Assembly: GCF_026745355.1 (NCBI RefSeq) | Contig: NC_079202.1 | Span: forward strand, 51,546,169 to 51,610,168 | Origin: Beta vulgaris subsp. vulgaris | Taxonomy: Eukaryota; Streptophyta; Magnoliopsida; Caryophyllales; Amaranthaceae | Length of the DNA stretch: 64,000 nt | Direction: 5' to 3' | Part shown: in pieces, positions 47,883-58,334 of the stretch | How positions within the stretch are numbered: the stretch's first letter is position 1 | Layout: every line of letters starts with the position of its first letter | Position numbers and translations under genes: made by a program | Notes under the pieces: generated by a model | What the model saw: only the letters and a program-made list of their open reading frames with translations | Told to the model about the DNA's origin: nothing | The model's database searches: none

Positions 47883-50800
47883 CGTTAAGTTTTCGAATGA
47901 AAAAAATAAAAGAGAACGGATGAAGTAGAATTTATTATTAATCTTTAGATATGTATCCTTCTTTAGTAATTTTTTCTTTTCACATATCTACTTTTTTAAT
48001 AATATTAGAGACATGTATGTCATATATCTAAATAATGTTTAGAAACATTGTCTTAAATCTTAATATACTTTTATATATACTTAAACCGTTTGTATTAAAT
48101 ATTAATGATAATGATTATACTAAAGAATGAGGAAATATGTAGTTACCTCTTTGACTCAATTTACTTGATACAATTACTTTAGCACAATATTTTAAGAGAG
48201 AATTGTAAGTTTGACCAGGACCATACTTGACAAAAAAATTACTAAAACTGGAGGTTACTTGGGGTCTGTTCTCTCCAACTCATTTTCAGTTCAGTTCAAT
48301 TTAGTTCACTTCAATTCAATCCAGTTCCGTTTAGCTTTGGACAATACTTTTACTCTCACATATCACTATTCATTTCAGTTTAATTCAGTTCATTTCCATT
48401 TAATTCAGTTCAATTTGATTCAACTGATTTATGTCGAAAATAACATACCTTGATAGAAAAAAGACAAAAATAAGGAGAAATTATGTGAATCATGGTTACC
48501 ATATCATTCTGTAGCAAAACAAAAGAGATATCTAGTTTTTTTTTAAAAAAGGCATCAAATATATAGGGACAGATAGATCGCAAATCAGAATATGTTGTTA
48601 TAGAACCTTTTCACACATTATTAATGTAAGATTTCCTACTCTATGAGTCTAGACTATGGATTCGTTCTTTTCAATTTATATTTGCTTATGTAAATTTATT
48701 GGACGTTATTGTGTCTTGTCTAAACGTATATGAATTTATTAGATCTTATTATTGAGTGTGTCATTCCTTAATTTTGATGGATTAAACTTGATAGACAAGT
48801 GAACTTATTATATCTTACAAGGACTGAAAATATGATGACAAAATAGATAATATGGCCTATTAGTAATTGAGTACTCCTCCAACTTCTATATTTTTACCCA
48901 CTTTTTTTGTATAAAGTTTTGAATAAATAAGCATGTGGATCATATAATGGAAGAGAAGGTATTAATTATATATTGCATATTGTATTAAATTTAATATTAT
49001 GGATCAAGGAAATTAGAGTGAGAAAATTTTTATTGCAAAGATTAATATATAATATATATATATATGACCATTTTTCTAAACAAAAAGAGAAAAAAAATGA
49101 CAATCCAAAAATAAAAGTTGGTAAAACTAATAAATATTATAGGAAGTACTTATGAACTTTAAAAGTTTGTGACCATTATAACTCTACATGAGAATTGAGA
49201 TGGGGGCAGCCCGACAAGGGGCTATGCATGGGGTCGTTTTAGAAGAAGAAAAATTTGATCTCAATTTCTTATAAAGAATAGTGAATATACTTTATACCTT
49301 TTAAAACTTTTTGCATCATATATGTAAATTGGACACCACAATTTCAGATAAAAAATTAGTAAAGGCAAATAAACATACTTTAAAACATCTAAATATTAGT
49401 AAGACTCTGTTTTATTTAACTTATTTTAATTGTTTTATTCAACTTATTTTAACTTATTTCGTAAAAATAAGATAAGATAAATTCAGATAAAATAAGATAA
49501 TTGTTCAACTTATCTTCACTTATTTTAGAAAAGATAAGATAAGTTCAGATAAGATAAGACAACATAAATTGAATCAAATTGACACTAAGAATAAAGGTTT
49601 GGAATATCAAAATACAAATTAATTTAAGTACCTTTTATGCTTACTCTCTCTAATTTATCTATTAAATTGTGTGCCAAACCCATACACTGCAGTTGTATTA
49701 TCAAATGGAGGAAGTATTAGCACAAAAAGTATTGTAAGAGAAATATTATCTATTCATTTCTTAAATCATATTTTTCAGCATTTCCTTGACCGGCCTTAGT
49801 CTTGCATCAGTAAGGTTATTTTCATCTTGTTTCGGTTCCTTTTAAAAGCCACCTAGATAATTGATCTAACATAAATTTCTTCTCTTGGGTATTCATCTTA
49901 CCTTACTTTGACTTATATTTAAAAAAAGGTCAGGCTGTAGATTGGCTCGGTTAAGTTTCAGTTTATCATAAAAATAAGTTTCAATGAGCTAGTTATAATA
50001 AGTCAAAGTAATTTGAATAGAACACACCTTATGTATTTTTCTTATTAATAATATATAATTCCTCCGATCTTTTCTAATTGCCAAAAAATTTTCAGGTAGT
50101 ACTACCCTTAGCTTAATTCTTTTACATATGAATTCTCTCTATTTATCTTCATACATGATTCCATCTTTCACGTGTCTATTTCTCCCCTGACCTAAAATAA
50201 TGTGTCTCCCTCCATATTCAATTTAAAAAAAATCATAGAGAAAGTATTCCTAAATTTTGGTGAGATTGACTGAGTGATGGTTGGAAATCGAAATAATCCC
50301 CAAATAACAAAGCTAACACAAATTTTTAAGTATAATTATTATATCAAATTTTATGGTGTAACAATCCACAAACCACCACTTTTTTTGTAAATAACTAGTA
50401 TGAGATGAAATAAATGATATAATAACATGACATTCATGTCATTATTTATATAGTACTATAGTCTATATCATTCTTATTGAAGTCTATGTTATTATGCATG
50501 TCACACAACAAGTTTTGATGTAACATGTTACATTTAAGACACACATTAAAATTAAAACCAAAAACAAAATTTAACAAGATGAAGCAATTGATCCCGAAGA
50601 CCATTTTTAGTGGCGAAGCTTCGATGCTGCAATTTTGGCTCCTTTCCTGTAATCTCCCGTAATTTATGAATTCTATAAATATATTTTAATGTAGAGTTAT
50701 TTATATATAAATATATTTTAGCATTTAAATAATTTATTTCTTTAAAGGTTGACTATTTGAAACTCAATGGAATATTTAATGATTTTAAAGAAGTTAAAAT

Positions 50801-50990
50801 ATTTTGCCTAGACATGCCTTGAAAATTATTTGAAAAGTTTAAAACATTTTTTGAATTTGAAAAATGATTTCTAAGTGGGTATGAGAAACCCAAACACTTT
50901 TTGGATTAGGGAAAAGGACTTCTAATTGGGTATGCGAAATCGAACACTAATTTCATCAATCATTAAATGAGCTCACACATTTTCCTAAGC
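47883..50990 (+). repeat. Flank segment, copy 1; no gene, MITE-like parts
   Basis: AT-rich DNA with a TTCAGTTCAATT-rich patch at about 48275-48425 and an ATTCAACTTATTTTAACTTATTT element with AAGATAAGATAAG words at about 49400-49590. No coding exon was found. Copy 2 is 59702-62811. Confidence 0.7.
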
Positions 50991-51109
50991 ACACATCGAA
51001 ATGAGCTTGATTTCACTTGTGAATTTCAAAGTTAAAATGAGCATTTACCTCTTTACAAAAACTTAGACTATTCTATTTTGTTTTTACTTTCGCAGATGGT
51101 TCAGACATA

Positions 51110-52119
51110 GGTTGTAAGGACTATTTGATGAAACAAGTAGGGAGGACTGGGATATGTGGTTCTTTAAAATGAAGTCTGCTATGGATTACAGAATTATGCA
51201 AGGGGAGCAGTGGTTACGATCTGAGGGCTCTAGGATACACTTCATGCTTCGTTATGTTCCAGACATAGAGCCATATAGATTTGTTCATCGTAGGTATGGG
51301 ATATGTGGACTACAGAAGGGTATTTCAATAGGAATAAGCATACCTACGGATACCAGAACCTTCCCGAAAAGCACTTCCTCACTGACCTTAAATACTGCGA
51401 GAATGAGTGGAGGGTTCGTAGACCAGGGGTCAAAACCCTTCTACTTCATCTGGAAGGGAAAGTTCGAGCAATAGGGCCATAGATGGGAATTCTGAGAACC
51501 CAGGGGTCATACCTGAACCGCCATCAGCACCTGTGGCAAAGAGGCCAAGATACCAGCCATTTGAGGATGAGTTATTAGCGATGACTTTCAGAATCTTAGG
51601 ACAGTCACTTACGTCTCGATGATGAAAGGAACAATAGGACCTTCATTATAGTGTTGGGTGGGGTCCAGGTTGTACCAGGGTTACATGGGGAGATGATGAT
51701 GATGAGCCACCTCCACTAGAGGATTACCAGTTGAGGAAGAGGACCCTGCTGAGAATGAAGACCCTGTTGAGGATGAGAATCCTGTTAGGATAGATCGTCA
51801 GGAAGAGGATCCCATTGAGGAGGAGGATCCCATTGAGGGGAGGATCCCATTGAGGAGGAGGATCCCATTGAGGAGGAGGATCCCATTGAGGAGGAGGATC
51901 CCATCGAGGAAGAAGACCCGAGGAAGACCAAGGACCCATACTAGAGGATATATTTTTGAGGACGGCGAGCCTGATGCAGATGAGATTGACCTTGATGGAG
52001 GGATGGAGGATTCTGGATCAGAGGATGAAGCTCACCGCTTGCCCATAGTTCTTTTGAGCACATATGTAGGATTAGGATTTTTGTTTTATTTTGGTCGTTT
52101 TTGTTCATTTGTTATTTAG
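51110..52119 (+). pseudogene. Extra ORF upstream of gag, acidic C-terminus, frameshifted
   Basis: A coding-like region precedes gag. It has blocks such as DMWFFKMKSAMDYRIMQGEQ and RYVPDIEPYRFVHRRYG, then, after frame changes, an acidic segment with EEDPIE repeats and a tail DEIDLDGGMEDSGSEDE. At least two frame changes are needed (after about 51300 and near 51838). I do not know a function; it is not a standard gypsy domain. Its 5' end may have been lost at the 50990 junction. Confidence 0.55.
51801..51918 (+). repeat. 18-bp coding minisatellite (EEDPIE units)
   Basis: GAGGAGGAGGATCCCATT repeats about six times. One unit lacks two bases, which shifts the frame inside the array and explains the Arg-rich reading (RRRIPL) of the later part. 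Confidence 0.85.
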
Positions 52120-52404
52120 TGTAATAAGGCTTGCATGCCGATTAGGGAGTAACATTATTTGATTTATATATATACATGGTATTTCTTTACAAACATTACA
52201 TTCCCATTTTCAATAAAAATGCATAGTGTTACCTTTTATTGTTAATTATGGCATCTTATTTTGGATGATTGTAATGCAAGTCATTACAGACTTAAAGGTG
52301 TTGCAATATATATTTATATGTTAAATGTGTATTCGTTGAATAAGTTAAAACAAAAATTTATGTGTAAGTCACTGAAATAGCTACTATGTTAATTTCAGCG
52401 CAGA

Positions 52405-53520
52405 ATGGTTCGATCGGGAGGCGCCCCTGAACCTCTCTTAATATCGAGCAATCGATACGTGACCTAGTACAGATTCACTGAATTAGCCCAAGGTCACACC
52501 GGGATGGGACCTATCTGAAAAAGTGGCCCGTAGGAACCCACCTATACTAAATGGAAAAGGGGGACCTGAAGAGTTGAGAAATGGGTTGGGGAATTTGATA
52601 AGCTTTTCTTCACCCTATTGTCCTGACGAGAAAACCGTGCCCTTAGCTAGCTACTATTTGCAGGGGGATGCCCATTTCTGGTGGACCCAGGCTAAGGACA
52701 ACCTTCTAAGCCAACCGGGTTTCGGGTGGGAAACCTTTAAAAAGGCCCTAAGAGACAAGTACTACCCTCCTATCTTAAGAAACAAAAAGCCCAGAGTTTA
52801 TGATGCTGGACAAGGGACCATGTCTGTAGAGGAATATTACCGAAAATTTATTGAACTATGAGGTTTGCCCCGAGATTGCCCCTACTGAGGAGGCTAAAGC
52901 CTCACGTTTTGAATTGGGACTTACCCTTGACCTGCAGGGTAGACTGGGGGGAGATACATTCACCTCTCTGGACCATGTGTTTGGCAAAGCTGCCCACCTT
53001 TAGCTATCAGGAAGAGGGAGAAGGGGGTAAGCTGGCGAGAAACGTAAGGATAACCCAAACCCTGAGGGCCAAAAGTTTGAGAAAAAGCACAACGGGAACC
53101 AGAACAATCAAACCACCTCAGAGAAATTTTGGTAAGGGACCCAATAATAACCCTAATCCCAACAACAACAACAACCGCAACATAACACCAATAACCGCAG
53201 ACCTGAGCGTGTATATCGGTGTAGAAAGTGCCCAACAACCATCCTGGTAAGGATTGTGAGGGTAACAAGGTTGAATGCCGGGAATGTGGGAAGATGGGAT
53301 AGAGCCTATGAATGCTATTCGAAAAACAAGCTAAACCCAATGGCCAAAGGAAGGGGAACTATGGGGACAAGCCCCGAAACGGAAATGGTAACGGGAATGG
53401 TAACGGGGGAGGTAATTACAATGGGAATTCTAACTATTCCAAGCCCGCTACCAACACCAGCAACCAAGTCTCTAATGTAACAATGCAACTAGTTCCCAAG
53501 ATAAGGGCAAAGGGAAGCTG
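52405..53520 (+). pseudogene. Gypsy gag with zinc knuckle, disrupted
   Basis: An ATG at 52405 is followed by stops in the first 130 bp. The capsid-type core is clear at 52523-52861 (LASYYLQGDAHFWW, SVEEYYRKF), and a CCHC knuckle begins near 53277 (CRECGKMG) but is interrupted by a one-base change before its His. Gln/Asn/Gly-rich sequence follows. Gag would form the particle; this copy cannot make a full one. Confidence 0.85.
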
Positions 53521-53523
53521 TAC

Positions 53524-53730
53524 ATGATGACGGCTAGAGAAGAAGAGGCTCGTAGAGACGTTGTCACGGGTACATTTTCTATCAACTCCACTCCTGTTAA
53601 AGTTTTATTTGATTCTGGAGCATCCTTGTCATTTATTGCCCATGCAACTGTTAGAAATTTAACATTGGTCGAGTCTGAGTCGATTTCTATGCCTATAGTC
53701 ATTCCATCTGGGAGACTGTTAATGTTCTAA
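53524..53730 (+). pseudogene. Gypsy aspartic protease
   Basis: The frame has VTGTFSIN, the active-site block VLFDSGASLSFI and then VRNL, a normal retropepsin start. It breaks off at a stop at 53728-53730, before the end of the domain. Confidence 0.85.
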
Positions 53731-53979
53731 AAGATTCCTAAAAGTGCCATTAAAGATAGGTGAGGGATACTTTCCCTCTGATCTGATAGAGTTTAACTTA
53801 TCAACCTAGATATCATTCTGGGGATGGATTGGCTTGGGAAGTACAGGCTAAGATAGATTGCGATGCGCAAAAGTGGAACTAAAGGACCCTTTGGGGAAAA
53901 GAGTGTCATATAGGAGATACCTCGAGAACCAGGAATTAAAGTTATCAATGCGTTACAACTTAAGAACTACGTAGACAAG

Positions 53980-54834
53980 GGTTGGCCCCTATTTATGTGT
54001 TCAGTGAGAAGAGTGAGGATGATCCGTTAAGGCCTGAAGATGTGCCCATAGTCCGAGAATTCCAGGATGTCTTTCCTGAGGAAATACCTGGTATGCCTCC
54101 AAGGAGAGATGTAGAGTTCACCGTTGACCTAGTACCTGGGACTGGACCCATTTCGAAAGCCCCTATCGGATGGCTCCGGCAGAAATGAATGAGTTAAAGA
54201 ACCAGTTAGAGGAACTCTAGACAAAGGGTATATTAGACCTAGCATGTCGCCATGGGGGGCACCCGTCTTATTTGTGAAAAAGAAGGATGGTAGCTTGAGG
54301 TTATGTATAGACTACCGGGAGTTGAACAATGTCACTGTGAAAAACAAGTATCCATTACCTAGGATTGATGATTTGTTCGACCAACTTCAGGGTGCGGGGA
54401 TGTTCTCCAAAATCGACTTAAGGTCTGGTTACCATCAGTTGAGGATTGTTGATCATGATATACCTAAGACTGCCTTTCGAACCAGATATGGCCACTATAA
54501 GTTTACGGTTATGCCTTTTGGGTTAACCAATGCACCTGCAGTTTTCATGGACCTTATGAATAGAATTTTCCGACCCTACCTAGACAAATTCGTCGTGGTA
54601 TTCATAGACGATATCCTGATCTATTCTAAGAACAAGGAGGAACATGAGGATCATTTGAGGTCATTTTGCAGACACTTAGGGACAACCAACTATATGCAAA
54701 GTTTTCGAAATGTGAATTTTGGTTGGAAAGAGTGTCATTTTTGGGTCATTTTATCTCTAAGGAGGGTGTATCAGTATCCTGCGAAAATCAAAGCCGTGAG
54801 TGAATGGCCTACCCAAAGAATGTCACGGATATAG
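53980..54834 (+). pseudogene. Gypsy reverse transcriptase
   Basis: The palm and finger motifs are well kept: [49 protein letters not shown] and the catalytic FIDDILIYS. Frame breaks separate the N-terminal linker (up to about 54188) from the core, and the core from its C-terminal part after about 54660. Confidence 0.93.
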
Positions 54835-54879
54835 AAGTTTCTTGGGTTTAGCCGGTTACTATAGGAGATTTGTGAAAGA

Positions 54880-55512
54880 CTTCTCCAAAATGCAAAACCT
54901 ATGACAAACCTGATGAAGAAGGATTGTAGGTTTACCTGGAATGAGGACAGTGAGAAGGCCTTCCAAACTCAAAGAGAGTTAACCTCAGCCCCTGTCCTAA
55001 CCTTGCCTAAGGGAACGAAGGATATGATGTGTATAGTGATGCATCCAAAAATGGGTTGGGTTGTGTTCTGATGCAAAAGGGAAAGTTATAGCTTATGCGT
55101 CCCGACAGTTGAAGCCATATGAAGTCAATTACCCAACACATGACCTAGAATTGGCCGCATAGTATTTGCACTCAAAATCTGGAGACACTACCTCTATGGG
55201 GTAACCTGCCGTATCTTCACCGATCACAAAAGCCTTAAATATATCTTCACCCAGAAAGACCTCAACATGAGGCAGCGCAGATGGTTAGAGCTCATCAAGG
55301 ACTATGACTTAGACATCCAATACCATGAGGGTAAAGCCAACGTTGTTGCTGATGCGTTAAGTCGCAAGTCTAGCCATAGCCTGAATACATTAGTCGTTGC
55401 CGACAAACTTTGTGAGGAATTCTCTAGACTTCAGATAGAAGTTGTTCATGAAGGGGAGGTAGAAAGATTGCTGAGTGCCCTAACCATCGAACCTAACTTC
55501 CTAGAGAGATAA
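54880..55512 (+). pseudogene. Gypsy RNase H
   Basis: [39 protein letters not shown] and the end block [20 protein letters not shown] are visible in more than one frame. A missing base near 55162 creates an in-frame stop after ELAA. Confidence 0.88.
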
Positions 55513-55531
55513 GGCGAGTCAACCTGGGGAT

Positions 55532-56658
55532 GTGAAACTTGAGCGAGTCAAGGCAAAGCTTAAGGAGGGCAAAGCAGAGGGGTTTGCGATCCATGAGGAT
55601 GGAAGCATACGATATAAGGGTAGGTGGTGCGTGCCACAAAAGTGTGAAGAGCTGAAACAAAAGATAATGAGCGAGGGTCATAACACGACGTATTCTGTCC
55701 ACCCAGGGGGAGATAAGTTGTATAAGGACCTCAAGAAGATGTTTTGGTGGCCTGGTATGAAGAGAGCAGTAGCTGAGTTTGTTTCCAAATGCTTAACATG
55801 CCAGAAAGTCAAAAGTGAACACAAGAGACCTCAGGGAAAGATTCAACCCTTAGACATTCCGACATGGAAATGGGACTCGATATCCATGGACTTCGTTGTC
55901 GCCTTACCTAGGAGTCGGGGAGGCAATAATACCATTTGGGTGATAGTGGATAGACTAACCAAGACAGCAAGGTTCATACCTATGAAAGATACGTGGAGTA
56001 TGGAAGCCTTAGCCAAGGCTTATGTGAAAAATGTCATTCGATTGCATGGAGTACCCACAAGTATAGTATCAGATCGAGACTCTCGATTCCTGTCGAATTT
56101 CTGGAAAAAGGTCCAGGAAGCATTTGGTAGTGAGCTATTAATGAGTACAGCCTTTCACCCAGCTACCGATGGTCAAACGAACGAACTATTCAGACCTTAG
56201 AGGACATGTTGCGAGCATGTGCTTTAGAATACCAAGGGTCATGGGAAGACCATTTGGACCTCATAGAATTCTCATACAACAACAGCTACCATGCTAGTAT
56301 TAAGATGGCACCATTTGAAGCGTTGTACGGGAGAAAGTGTCGTAGCCCTTTGTGTTGGAACGACATCAGTGAGACTGTAGTGTTAGGACCTGATATGATT
56401 CAAGAGACGATGGATCAAGTGCGAGTCATTCAAGAAAAGATTAAGACTGCACAGGACAGGCAAAAATCCTATGCGGACCAGAAGCGAAGGGACGAAAATT
56501 TCGAAGTTGGGGAAAAAGTGTTGCTTAAGGTGTCCCCAATGAAAGGAGTGATGCGATTCGGGAAAAAGGGGAAGCTAAGCCCTAAGTTCATAGGACCCTA
56601 TGAGATACTGGCGAGGGTAGGGAAAGTTGCTTATCGCCTGGATTTACCCAACGACTAG
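55532..56658 (+). pseudogene. Gypsy integrase, one frameshift
   Basis: The zinc-binding HHCC region ends in CLTCQKVK. The DDE core has MDFV, SDRDSRF and the region of the final Glu at about 56180. There a one-base loss ends the first frame at 56198-56200. The second frame resumes at 56206 and carries the GPY/F motif FIGPYEILARVGKVAYRL. Few other breaks were seen. Confidence 0.93.
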
Positions 56659-56672
56659 AAAGGGTCCATAAC

Positions 56673-56978
56673 GTGTTTCACGTATCCCAACTCCGGAGAT
56701 ACGTACCTGATGCGTCACATGTCCTTGAACCTGAAAACGTAGAGATAGACGAAACTTTGTCCTATGAGGAGAAACCTGTCCAGATCCTAGACCGCAAAGT
56801 GCGAAGTACGAGGAATAAGGACGTCAGAATTGTCAAAGTGTTGTGGAGAAATCAAACTACCGAGGAAGCCACATGGGAAGCCGAAGATGCAATGCGTCTG
56901 AAGTACCCTGAGCTTTTCCAAGAGGTACGTGAGTTACGGGGACGTAACTTTTCTTTTAAGGGGGGAAGAATGCGATAG
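56673..56978 (+). pseudogene. Gypsy integrase tail with chromodomain-like module
   Basis: FHVSQLRRYVPD is followed by ILDRKVRSTRNKDVRIVKVL and WRNQTTEEATWEAEDAMRLK, the pattern of chromovirus C-terminal chromodomains that guide insertion to chromatin. The preceding frame stops at 56656-56658, so it is out of register with the integrase core. Confidence 0.85.
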
Positions 56979-57182
56979 AATTTCGCGCTTTCACCCTAAA
57001 GTATGTTAATTATGTTAGTTTGTTAATTATGTTGTTATATGCTAGTTATGTGTGAAAACTGCTTATCTATTGTGTGAACGTTAGAAAACGCTTGTGAAAT
57101 TTGGGACTTAGAAGTGCAAAAGATCGTCGTTAAGACGGGCTACCTCAAAGTTTCGGGACGAAACTTCTTTTAAGGGGGGAAG
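56957..57182 (+). promoter_or_regulatory. Polypurine tract (57172-57182) and an upstream duplicate (56957-56968)
   Basis: TTTTAAGGGGGGAAG occurs twice: next to the right LTR, where plus-strand priming would take place, and about 215 bp upstream across the last codons of the chromodomain frame. The neighbouring AACTT(T)TCTTT is shared too. Confidence 0.8.
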
Positions 57183-57373
57183 CCTGTAATACTCCGTATT
57201 TTTATATAATTTCGTACTAATTAAGAAAATATAAAAAAAATAAAAAAGGTATTTTAATTTATTTACAATTAATAGGAATAAATTATTGTTAATAGAATTG
57301 TTAGGAATTTTCGGAGTTTTAAAAGAGTAACCTAATCTTCACTTGACCTAGGGTTACTACCTTTTGAAGGGAG

Positions 57374-57381
57374 TATAAAAA
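57374..57381 (+). promoter_or_regulatory. TATA box of the right LTR
   Basis: TATAAAAA at the same relative place as in the solo LTR, followed by the same AAAACCCTAAACCC leader. Confidence 0.65.
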
Positions 57382-58208
57382 GAAAAGGAGAGGGAATTTC
57401 AGAAAACCCTAAACCCTTTCTTCTCCCTTCTCAGCGACTTCTCTTCTTCTCCTCTTCTCTTAGCGATCTCTCTCTCTCCTTTCTCTCTCAGATTTTCTTT
57501 CTCTCTCTCGAGTTTCTCTCGCTGCTCTTCCTCTTTAACTTCGCTCCGCTCCTTCACGTCGCCGGTACTGTGCGTGGGTGGTGTTGGTGCAAAAGGTTCC
57601 GACGAAGGCTGCAAGGGTTTCGCGCGAGGGTTGGTGCGAGTGGTTGTGCGGTTCGAGAGTGTGGGTGCGAAGAGGTTCGAGAGTGTTGGTGCGAAGTTGT
57701 TCGTGGTTTGAGCGATTTCCGTCGAAGGTCTTCGAGGGTTGCGTGAGGCTGTCCGTGCGCGACGAGGGGCTGTGAGACGGTCTCGGTGTCGTGTGCGTGT
57801 GTTGTTGTGCGAGCGAGCGAAGAGGGTGCGTCGCTGCTGTGCGCGCCAGCGAACCGAAGAGGGCCTCGAGTGGGGCTGTGTGGCGAGCGAAGGCCACCGG
57901 AGTTCCGTCGCCGGAATTTTTGTGCCGGCGAAAGTCAGTGGTATAATTTTGTACTTAACTTAGTATGTCAGTTTATTAATTATTCTTATATTTACTGTTT
58001 TCGTAGTTAAGAAAGGTTTGTAATTAATAATTAGTAATTAGAGTGTTTAGTGATTTATTAGATTGTTAACTATTAAGTATTGTTCTGTTTAAGTAAAATT
58101 TCTGGTTAGGTTTGTAACTGGAATAAGTTGAAAGTAGGAAAAGTGTGTCCTATTATTAGTTACAATTATTATCGTTTCATGGGTGACTTGTTTCACGGAA
58201 CCAAACTT

Positions 58209-58334
58209 TGGAACTTACTTTTGGACATGGAACTTACTCTTGGACATATGACTTACTCCTGGACATATGACTTACTTTGGACATATGACTTAACTTCTGG
58301 ACATAAGACAGGTTGGACTTATGACATTTTGGAT
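58209..58334 (+). repeat. Short tandem repeat inside the right LTR
   Basis: TGGACATATGACTTACT-type units, counterpart of 46397-46520. Confidence 0.75.

Larger units (their letters stand above)
45171..47927. mobile_element. Stowaway-like MITE split by the solo LTR
   Basis: The left part (45171-45358) starts TACTCAGTTCTCTTTTGC. The right part (47888-47927) ends AAAAGAGAACGGATGAAGTA, its inverted partner. Removing the solo LTR and one TSD copy leaves a MITE of about 230 bp. The right part is present again after the second LTR (from 59702), but the left part is not. Confidence 0.8.
45359..50990 (+). repeat. Large tandem duplication, copy 1 (LTR plus 3.1-kb flank)
   Basis: The segment matches 57185-62811 nearly base for base from about 45.9 kb onward. 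Differences in the flank are almost all one- or two-base insertions or deletions. Homology stops at TTTTCCTAAGC (50990 and 62811). Confidence 0.93.
50991..57184 (+). mobile_element. Headless Ty3/gypsy internal region (chromodomain-type)
   Basis: Gag, protease, reverse transcriptase, RNase H, integrase and a C-terminal chromodomain-like module occur in the canonical gypsy order and end at a polypurine tract next to the right LTR. The start is abnormal. It is joined to host flank at about 50990 and has no primer-binding site or 5' LTR. The domain order and long LTRs suggest the Tekay/Del chromovirus group. Several frameshifts and stops break all long frames. Confidence 0.93.

Noticed and set aside
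48211..48453. 80-codon frame, repeated at 60032-60274
   Set aside because: It reads a TTCAGTTCAATT-type simple repeat in the duplicated flank; composition explains the openness.
50991..57184. Treating the gypsy internal region as a functional autonomous element
   Set aside because: It lacks the 5' LTR and primer-binding site, and frames are broken in gag, protease, RT, RNase H and integrase, even allowing for some sequencing errors.
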